A DNA stretch of 64,000 nucleotides from Dichetophora obliterata. Its lineage: Eukaryota; Arthropoda; Insecta; Diptera; Sciomyzidae. A program made the translations under genes and the position numbers. The stretch lies in contig OY986439.1 of NCBI GenBank assembly GCA_963920525.1, positions 4,636,501 to 4,700,500 of the forward strand. Reading direction: 5' to 3'. This document shows positions 55,755 to 64,000 of the stretch, piece after piece (within the stretch, counting starts at the first letter, position 1; the number at the start of each line of letters is the position of its first letter). Under the pieces are notes generated by a model. The model worked only from the letters and a program-made list of their open reading frames with translations. It did no database searches and had not been told where the DNA came from.

Positions 55755-56689
55755 TCAATTAATAAAACAAAAATAAAACAGATTAGTATTTGCAGCAAAA
55801 ACAGCTAATTTTTACTTGAACAGAGACTAAACAAAAAATATTGGAGCGGTTTTCATATCAAGCAAACGTTGTTTTAAAGCAGTGGTCACCAAACACCTAC
55901 TACTACAATTTTCGAATTTTGTGCTTATGTTAGTAGCTCTATCGCTCTGCACTGACAAAAATTGTGCAGGTATTATGCAAGAATTGTATTATTTTTATTT
56001 GTTTATTGTGAAAATAATATAATTTTTATTGTGCCTACCAAAAAAAAAAAATATTTTCCAATGTGCCACAGTGCGTTGGCAAACTAAGCAATCTGGCAGC
56101 CCATTAAAATTGTCTGTAAATAAATAACCATATTCATATTCCGATTTCATTTTGTACAGTGGATAAGCTGATTAAGCGGCGTAAACCTCTTCGTTTGAAG
56201 ACTCAGCGCCAACTGAATAAGAGAACTTCTTGTGTGTGATTGAGTCGGTATAATGTTCGAATTCGAACTCGAGTACCCGAACATGAAATGGAGACCACTG
56301 TTTGAAAGTAACATCATTAATGAAAAAAATAAGTATTTAAAAGGTTGATAGATCACTTGAAATGGAGCTTTTATTTGTTGCACTTTAAGTTTGATCTTTT
56401 GGCTTTATATTTCAGTCATAATGTGCTAAGTAATAGTTTTGTTTAAGTTTAGAAATGTCCAAAAAGGTGATTTTTCATAAACTCCAAAGGTACCTCTCCC
56501 CCTTAAAAAATCAAAAGCTTATTAGCTGCATTGAAAGTCAATATGTTAAACTTTGTCTCCCCAAAATGTCAAGTCAAAATTTTATTGCGTTAATTTTTGA
56601 GGTTAAGTTATGGGTTAATGGACAAAAAAGTCCATATGATCTCTAAAATTGAGTTGGGGATCCAGAATGAATCCTAAATCGTCCTAAAA
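55755..56689. other. AT-rich DNA, no gene recognised
   Basis: Short frames at 56147-56383 (minus) and 56455-56646 (plus) show no known domain. No repeat end identified. Confidence 0.35.
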
Positions 56690-57720
56690 AAGTTGGCACT
56701 CAATCTGCGAACTGAATGGTCGAAACAGTTTAAGATAGTCTGCGAAAAGAAGGCATTTAGAATGTTTCACTACAAGAGGGAGGTCAAAGATAAATGGTAA
56801 AAATAATAACGGTCCAAGATGGCCCCCCTGTGGGACGCTCAAAGTCACCTTGATCGGGCTGGATGTTGTAGCATTGATTTTGACAAGCTGTAGTCGATTT
56901 GCTAAGTAAGATCTGATCCAACTTGATCCAATTTGGAATGGAAACCAATTGAGCAGAGTTTTGATACCAAATAATTATAGTTGACCTTTGTCAAAGGCTT
57001 TCGCAAAGTCGGTGAAAATTACGTCAGACTGCAAATGATTTTCCATATTACAAATAATAAAGTTTTAGAAAAGAAAAAGGTTGACTGTAAAATGTTCCCT
57101 AAAAAACCATGTTGGTATGGGGATCTCAGGTTTAGGTCCTTATTTCTGAATTGGTAAGACATGCTAGATTTTTGAAGTGTCTTAAAATATGCCAGATGCT
57201 AATGACTTTTTAAAAATTAATGATAATGGATAAGCAATAGAGTGTCATCAGGGTCCGCACTCGTATTAGGAGAGAGATGCACTGATTTCAAATAATCCGC
57301 AAATAGGTTACAAAGTGTTAGTTTGTCACTAGAAGACTTGTTGAGATAAGTCATTTCAGTTGGAAGTCTATTTGACTTCCTTTTATTGTTAATGAATATC
57401 CAGAAATATTTGCTGTTTCTTTTAAGCTCAGATTCCGTGGACAAAAGATAAGAACGATGAAGAAATTTCGTCGCTTGAGAAAATAAATGTGGTATGTGAA
57501 AATTTTTACTTTTGAGATTATTGAGAAAAAGGGGCTATAAATTCTAAAAAATAGCAGTAAGTCCGCAAAAATTTCGTAATCTATTGTGAAATGTGTCTGC
57601 AAATAGGCTTGAAATTCTGAAGAATATTGCTCCGCTAGATTTTGAATAACAGCCCCTTTTTCTCAATAATCTCAAAAGTGAATATTTTCACATACGACAT
57701 TTATTTTCTCAAGCGACTAT
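56690..57720 (-). mobile_element. Second Jockey/CR1-like reverse transcriptase relic, rearranged
   Basis: The minus strand reads LKRNSKYFWIFINNKRKSNR and SDKLTLCNLFADYLKSVHL (57440-57260). It continues QHGFLGN-type sequence near 57110, AFDKVNYN-like and GFHSKLDQ-like traces, SVPQGGHLGPLLF near 56845-56810, and a decayed FADYLKLF at the YADD position near 56740. Many frameshifts. At its 5' side part of the element is duplicated in inverted orientation (see 57471-57716). Confidence 0.75.
57471..57716. repeat. 66-bp inverted duplication inside the RT relic
   Basis: 57471-57536 and 57651-57716 are reverse complements with only 3 mismatches in 66 bp, starting TCGCTTGAGAAAATAAATGT. The spacer is 57538-57650. 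The arms are part of the retrotransposon body, not terminal repeats, which suggests twin priming or a local inversion at insertion. Confidence 0.88.
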
Positions 57721-57839
57721 TTGTTTAATGTGTCGAATTCATGTTGCATTGTTATAAATGTGATTTTTAAGCATTTGGTTTTTGAAAATTAAAAAAAAAA
57801 CAGAAAATTTGCAATAGTGATTGAAATATTTATTTGGAG

Positions 57840-58370
57840 CGATACATCAATGCCTGCCATTTACTTTTTAAATATTATTTCACGTAAATGTTGCCCGCGC
57901 GCGGCTATGCCTGAGGTGGTCCCTCCGGAAGCTCCAATTTTGGCATATTTTTTCCAGCATTTCGGCCGGTATCTCACCAAAAGCAGCTGTAATGTTGTCT
58001 TCCAGGGCTGCAATTGTGGCTGGCTTGTCCCTGTACACGACAGACTTCACGTAGCCCCACAAAAATAGTCTAGTGGGGTCAAATAGCATGATCTTGGCGG
58101 CCAATGGACAGCTCCCAACAACGAGACTAATTTCTCACCAAGCTCGACTCTCAATAGGTCCATGGCATCGCGTGCCGTGTGACATGTAGCACCGTCTTGT
58201 TGAAACCACATGCCAACCAAGTCCAACTATTCCATTTTAGGCAAAAAAAGTCGGTAATCATCGCACGGTTCCTTGTTCCATTGACTGTAATGTAGCGATT
58301 TTCATTATTTTTGAAAAAGTACGGTCGAATGATGCCGCCGGCCCATAAATATTTCAATAAATTTTGAATA
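57840..58370 (-). pseudogene. mariner/Tc1-like transposase remnant, minus strand
   Basis: The minus strand reads IIRPYFFKNNENRYITVNGT and RNRAMITDFF (58355-58255). FQQDGATCHTARDAMDLLRV follows near 58200-58140. Then come LTPLDYF/LWGYVKSVVYRDKPATI (58075-57990), with frameshifts between, and MLEKICQNWSFRRDH. The second and third catalytic regions are recognisable; the N-terminal DNA-binding part is missing. Confidence 0.85.
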
Positions 58371-59405
58371 GATCATATTAAGTTCACTACCCTGTAATAC
58401 CCTGCATCCCAGATTGAGGACAGATGATTATTCATTTCCAAATAATTTCCATTTTTTAAGTCTCTGGAGGGTTTTTGATTTGTATCAAGTTTCTGAAAGT
58501 GATAACTAGAAAAATCGAGTAAGATTGGGACATGATGTTGAGATTGGGACATGAGGTGAGTCAAGGATTACTTTAAAATCTTTATCTATAAATATGAAAT
58601 AAAGACAACGACTTAAATCATTTCTAGGCTGTTTGCTTGTACAAGGTCATATTGACCAAACAATTCAATTAATATTATTGAATTATAGGAAGTTGAATAG
58701 TGGGCATCAGTTAGCCAAGCCTCTGTGAAAACAATTATATCATAGACAAGTGAAGGGGGTGAAATACGTTTTGATAATGTAAATAATATTCAATACTAAG
58801 GTTAGTGTTAATCTATTAGATGAAAAAGCAGAAAATCAATTAAATGGTAGATTTTGGATTCATCCAATGCTTTTAGAACGACCTTTCGATTTCGAATTTT
58901 TACTTTGCACAATACTCGTAAACTGTTGGAATCCATTGTAATTTGTGGAAACAAAGCGAACGACAAGCCGGTCAAAATGACCACCGGCTGTTTCGTCTGC
59001 GTTAACAGTTGTTGCCGTTTCGTGGCCGCTTAGTGAGCAATAGCAAAAAGTTCAATTTTTGGTGGTCAAAAGAGTAATAATGAAAAAAAATTTAAAAAAT
59101 TTTTATGTCAAAATGTTGGTATGAGTAAGAAATTGAACTTTTTAGCAGATGTGGGTATGCGTTCTGTGAAAAATAAAAAGGTTACAAGCAAAAAACATGT
59201 TTTTTTACCAAAAATGACCTTCAGGAGCATGAAAATTGCTTCGGCGGGTTTTCTCCGATTTGAAAAAAAAAGTATGCAGAAATCATTTTAATGAGTTCCT
59301 TTAACTTTTGAGATCCCGAACGGCGGAATCTTATTTCGATCCGGTCTATAGCGCACATTAATTTTTTTAATCACAAAATATTTTGAATTTTTAAAATTTT
59401 GCAGC
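58371..59405. other. Intergenic DNA with one small hairpin
   Basis: No gene. An AGCCGGTCA/TGACCACCGGCT hairpin lies at about 58965-58990. No other structure recognised. Confidence 0.4.
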
Positions 59406-59670
59406 CCTATTCTGGCAAAGTGACAATTGTTACCCTGTATTTTTAAAATGTCTATGTGTTTGTTGTAATTTTTGATTTCAAAACAAAATTTAAAGCTCAA
59501 AAATAATAAATTTTGATAAAAATTGTTACGTGCTTTTCAAATAGTGACAATTTCATTAAAAAATTTTGTTTTTTTAGCTTTTGAAATTTTGTTTTGGAAT
59601 CAAAAAATTACAACAAACACATAGAAATTTTAAAAATACTGGGTAACAATTGTTACTTTGCCAGAATAGG
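59406..59670. mobile_element. 265-bp near-palindromic fold-back MITE
   Basis: CCTATTCTGGCAAAGTGACA at 59407 is inverted at the other end, CCAGAATAGG ending 59670. The arms match over about 100 bp with few differences (shared CAATTGTTACCC, TATGTGTTTGTTGTAATTTT) around a centre of about 50 bp. No coding capacity. Confidence 0.82.
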
Positions 59671-61344
59671 TCTGTAAGTCTCCATTCAACTCATTTGGAA
59701 CGTATGAGAAATATTTATTTTAAAATTAGGTAAATATATTTTGAAATTTCCTTAATTTCACTTCTTAACTGGCAGAATATTAATCAACACTAAAAAATTT
59801 TTTAAGAGTATAACAAAGTTTTAGGGTGTGAAATATACGTAGACAAAACCAGGCTTACACTTACAACTAGTATATTCGAATAAAGTCTTCTTTTAGTATC
59901 TTTCAATTTAGGATATTGCAGCAACTGTTTGAGGTAGCATTTTCATAACCTTTCATGCATTCACTTTCATCATCTGTGTGCTTATTTTTCTCTATCACAA
60001 TCGCTCTTCTGTATGCACCACTTTCACCACTTTTGTAAGCATCACTGTAGTCCTGTATTGCGCTATATTTTTATTGTTTTTTTTTTTTATTTATTTATTT
60101 ATTTATGGAATGCCAACTAATAACATGTTACACGAAAACACTTCGTGTACTTTTCTCTGCATAGTTTTAAGAATTACATCGAAATGAATGATTTTTTATA
60201 AGGCGGCATGCAACGATTGATTGATTTGGGCAGCTGGTTCCAATACTACCATTTGGCAAGTAAGAAACAATTGATTGCTCTATTTTTTGTCTATTGTGAA
60301 GGGAAGGTTTGCATCATCACCATCATTATTTGAAAGTATTTTTTTTTTTAATTAACTTGCAAGTGAAGAAAATACTTTTCAGTTAAAATTATATATTCAC
60401 CATAAGCAATGCTTTTAGATTTTGAGCTTGATTGCTTTTCACCTACTTTAATGTTTTGTCTGCTTTGTGCTATTTCTATTTATTGTGTTTGTATTAATTA
60501 CTTTTATTTCTTACAGTGGATAAATAAACAAATTTTACACAACATAACAACAACTACAACAAAATCACCATATTGCCTTCGAGAGGAATTTCGAGTGCTT
60601 TTTTTTTATATAAAAATAAACTAATTTTAAAAATTAAATAGGTAATATATGTACTGGTATAAATTGTACGTGTCCATTTTGAACTATATTAAAATTATGT
60701 TAAAGAATTTTTTTTTTAAATTGAAACATCTACAATTTTATAATTTTACTAATAATAATTTAGATTTAAATGAATTGATTTCATCATGATAAATGCAATA
60801 AAATAATATTTCGACATTTAGAAAAAAATTAGCTAACCTAATAATGCTTCAGACACGAAACTATTTTTAATTATAGAACATTATATAAGATATTAAGTCT
60901 TTTTTTTAGATTTAAGCACCGAATTGAATTTGATTTTTGCATTTTTTCCAACTCTTAACAATTAATATTATTTTATATATAACAATTTTTTTAAAGTGAT
61001 GATAATATTTATTTGATTGATCAATGTATTTTCTTTGTTATATTTTAATTAAAAATTGTATACTATTTATTCATTATAGTATTTAAATGAATTTCTGAAA
61101 TAATATAAAAAAACTAAAAAGCATTTGTTTTTTTCCCCTAGTAATAATGACATTTATCGATTAGGTTTAAATATGATGCATTCGATGTATATACTTTATA
61201 GTATCGAAATAATATTAAGATTAAAAATTCGAGTTTAAGGTTTGGTTAGAAAACGCGTAGGAAAAATAATATTTATTTATTAAATCGCGGCTTCTTTCTG
61301 GAAATTTCATGAAATCAAAACTAATCTTACGTATGTTTTTATTT
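59671..61344. other. AT-rich DNA, nothing recognised
   Basis: Contains a (TTTA)n run at about 60085-60105, possibly a retrotransposon tail without a recognisable body. Short frames at 59978-60187 and 60409-60624 show no domain. Confidence 0.4.
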
Positions 61345-61421
61345 TATCGGTTGCGGTCATTCGACTAAAAGTGAGCTTGCCTGCCAATCCAGTAGTCCTG
61401 GGTTCGAGTCCTAGCCAGGCA
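61345..61421 (+). repeat. tRNA-like repeat, plus strand
   Basis: Perfect box B GGTTCGAGTCC at 61401-61411 in a paired T-arm (CTGGG/CCTAG). The preceding AGTGAGCTTGCCTGCCAATC aligns with the corresponding part of the copy at 38809. Box A is decayed and the acceptor stem does not pair. Not a working tRNA gene. Confidence 0.5.
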
Positions 61422-61697
61422 TTGATGCTTTGCTTTAACATTTCTTTCTTATTTCGAATTGACTAGAATTATAATACATCAATATTTACGACCAAATAGT
61501 TGTAGTTGATGGTAGGTAAATGATCGTTATTACACTAGCAGCAAGTCTGCATACTTTGAAAAATTTGAAAAATTATGGTTGGCACATAAATCCAGTTCTT
61601 TGGTGCATTTTTGTCTACAAACTCAGAAAACTATACATCGTACAAAGCTTAAAAGTATATTTTGGTAATGAATTAAGCTTATTATATCAATACCTAG

Positions 61698-61741
61698 CCC
61701 CGACTTTTACTCGACTTTTAATCGACTTTTAATCGACTTTT
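61698..61741 (+). repeat. Short tandem array of TCGACTTTTAA
   Basis: Four units of TCGACTTTTA(A/C) in direct tandem. No coding region. Confidence 0.75.
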
Positions 61742-62524
61742 ACTTAGTTAATTGTTACATTTGTTTGATATCCCTGTACTAGCTCGTTTTGCTGCCGGCG
61801 AACGCTTTCTTGCGTGCGTACCGTGTCTAGTTTTTTCTAATGTTTAATCAGATTCACATTGCAATTTATTCGAAAGCCTTTTTTCTCTTATGCCTACTAC
61901 AATCCGGTCATGTATCATTTCTTGTCTTAGTTCAACATAGTTGCAATTTCGAACCAATGTGTGAAGGGTAGTTATAAAATCTTCTAGCTACACTCGAGTG
62001 TTAAATTTGGCTCTTTCAAAAAAATTCATTTAGGCACACTACAGAATATTTTTTTAACGCTTCAGCAACTTTCTTGTAATCTGCCCTTTCCTGCTCCGAC
62101 AACGACAATGGCATGAATATTTCTTCAGCCTATTCTCCCATGAGATAAATTAATGAGTTCACCTGTTCCTCCTCAGGTTGCCTGTTCAACCGCGTTGCAA
62201 TGCGATATCGATCGAAACGACGCACAGTGTGCTTTTTTTAGTTTTAGGATGACATTTGGGTTTTTTTTGTGTTAAATTTTATGAAAAAATATTGTTATTC
62301 GTCAGATTATAAGACATGTATTATGAAGTGGTATTAAAAACTTGATATATTGTATGTTTTTTTTATAAAATTCTTCAAAGTTGAAACTTTTTTAACAAAA
62401 ATAAGCTCAATAAAACCCAATAAACAAAGTCAAGTTTAAACAATAATAAATAACTAACTTCGAGCAGAAAGTATATATCAAAGTTTTGCTTTTTGGACTT
62501 TTTTATGTCTTGATCGCCATTGAA

Positions 62525-63222
62525 TCTTAATATATAAAAGGCAAGCACACTGCTACGTGTCCAATATCTCTCAAACTGTTCAGCCTGAAAGTATGCACAT
62601 CTTAATACATAAAAGGCAAGCATGCTGCTCCGCACACAGTATTTCTCAAATTGTAATTATTTTTTGACAGAAAAGTAATTTTACAAGACACACTGTTCTT
62701 AAAAATGTTCAGCCTGAAAGTATGCACAGCAAATATATTTGATACTTATCAGTGACAATATTGGTTTTTTACAATAGTACGTTTTTGATCTAACCACCTC
62801 TTTTTTCATCCTTTTATAAAAAAGTTATGACAAATTTAATGAAATTATTTTGAGTTGATTTGAGTCGATTGTACCAAAAAATATAATTGTAACAGCCGCA
62901 AAACGACACCTGGGTTGCTACGTATATGAAGGTTGCAAGGCCAGTTTGTAAAGTCGTGCATGCATATGATTGTGATTAAACTCGACTTTTTGCACTTTTA
63001 CTTACTTAGTTGGCGCTACAACCGTATGTCGGTCTTGGCCTCATCTAAGAATGCACATCTAAAAATGCACTTTTACACTTAAACTAATTTTTCAACACTG
63101 TTTCAATACGTAAAGTGTCATTTAATAAAAAATCAAGCTTAAAAAGAAAAAAGTGCTTACGGCAAATGGCTCCGAAATGGAAGTTTGCGGAGGACCTGTC
63201 GTAGGTCAGGCTTTTATACTAG
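62525..63222 (+). mobile_element. Non-autonomous Helitron, copy 2 (698 bp)
   Basis: Same 5' TCTTAATATATAAAAGGCAA start after A and 3' CTAG end before T as at 55111. The 3' hairpin is perfect here: GACCT GTCGT AGGTC, ending about 14 bases before CTAG. The tandem 5' end is present too. It is longer than copy 1 mainly because of a 75-bp gain (64-bp insert plus 11-bp target duplication) at 63002-63076. Confidence 0.88.
63002..63065 (-). mobile_element. 64-bp RTE-like 3'-end insertion with 11-bp target duplication
   Basis: The plus strand reads TTAGTTGGCGCTACAACC and GTCGGTCTTGGCCTCATC, matching 20228-20280, the 3' end of the RTE-like element. It is flanked by TGCACTTTTAC at 62991-63001 and 63066-63076, absent as a duplicate from Helitron copy 1. 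An extreme 5' truncation inserted into the Helitron. Confidence 0.9.
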
Positions 63223-64000
63223 TTTAGTCTAAAATACAATAAAAAATGTTAATAAATAAAAATAGAAAAATCGTTGAAATATGACTGTAAATTTTTCAAG
63301 GAGTGAAAATTTAAGTAAAATTTAAGAGAAAATATCTAGCTAGTTAAGAATTATTAAAGTCGAAGCCTATAACTATTATAAAATATCTTACTTCTACCTT
63401 CTATTTCTGTAAAACGTGCTGCATCTAGATGCTACTAAGAAAAACCACTTAATTTGAAAAAGTCTTAATTATCAATTTTTACCCTAAAATGCACTGATTT
63501 CTAAGACAATTTGTAGGTAGTCTTAAATTTAAAGCAACATAAAATAGAATTCATAATTTAAAACAAGTTGTGACCTTATTTTGTATTAGCAACCATTTTT
63601 AAAAATTTTTTTTTTAATTTCGTTATTTTGGTAATATTGTTTTATTGGAGATATATCCAAAAGTTATCCGATTTGAAATATTTTTAGCCTAACGTTTAAG
63701 TGGAGTTAAATAAACTAAATTTACTCTTTAAAAACATAAATAAGCAATTTTATGTGGGTGTTTTTTTTTTAAAATTTTTTTTTTTGTATGGGAGGTAAGC
63801 GAAGCAGTTGACCTAGAATTCTAATTTTTTGTGCTAATACTTAATTTATGCTAAAACTCATTTGTATGCTTCTTTGCTTAGCCTAAAATATGACTGAAAT
63901 CTAAAAGACAATTTTTATTTTTTTACTAAAGATCAACAGGGGAGATGAAAATTATTACAGGTGGTCAGGATTTCTCAAAATTTCCGTTTCCTCTATTAAA
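63223..64000. other. AT-rich DNA, nothing recognised
   Basis: No gene or repeat pair. A GTATGGGAGGTAAGCG stretch near 63787 resembles motifs of the mini-me-like family. Confidence 0.35.

Noticed and set aside
60085..60105. (TTTA)n run as the 3' tail of a further retrotransposon
   Set aside because: No element body could be recognised next to it on either strand.

Overview
The window is a piece of a higher fly (cyclorrhaphous Diptera) genome. The evidence is three recognisable fly proteins, spliced genes with GT..AG introns, strongly AT-rich non-coding DNA, and a dense load of dipteran transposon relics. The species cannot be named from the sequence. The intron sizes and transposon mix would suit a tephritid-like fly, but that is inference. 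No bacterial, viral, rRNA, CRISPR or functional tRNA gene was seen.

Genes, left to right. (1) Positions 1-2649, + strand: the last three coding exons of Notch, covering the C-terminal intracellular tail with the opa polyglutamine tract and the TPSPES/PEST degron, ending in the conserved EAIYI. The intron between the first two exons holds an antisense non-LTR retrotransposon relic. (2) 9311-9625, - strand: a 104-residue UPF0729 (C18orf32-like) membrane microprotein. (3) 13114 to about 51334, + strand: Rip11, a class I Rab11-family interacting protein. A 31-nt first coding exon (MWSPTHIQVT) is separated from the rest of the C2 domain by an intron of about 35.3 kb. The remaining exons lie at 48480-51234 or later and end in the Rab11-binding helix. 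From memory, Notch and the UPF0729 gene are also neighbours on the Drosophila X, so the order looks partly syntenic.

Most of the rest is transposon-derived. The Notch-Rip11 interval (2.7-13 kb) holds fold-back and MITE-like elements, one of them inserted in a TTATTCATT minisatellite, plus a perfect 26-bp hairpin. The Rip11 intron (13.1-48.5 kb) holds several hAT-type elements with 8-bp target duplications, a Jockey-like element split by an RTE-like insertion with an exact 8-bp duplication, a mini-me-like repeat, tRNA-like repeats and mariner relics. Downstream (51.3-64 kb) are further Jockey-like reverse transcriptase relics, a second mariner-like relic, and two copies of a non-autonomous Helitron, one of which took a tiny RTE insertion.

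No new multi-gene system is visible. The most unusual things are the giant Rip11 intron with a 31-nt exon, the nested insertions whose junctions can be read to the base, the short Helitron with duplicated 5' ends, and a family of tRNA-like repeats without an obvious SINE body. All family calls come from reading motifs by eye; no database search was possible.
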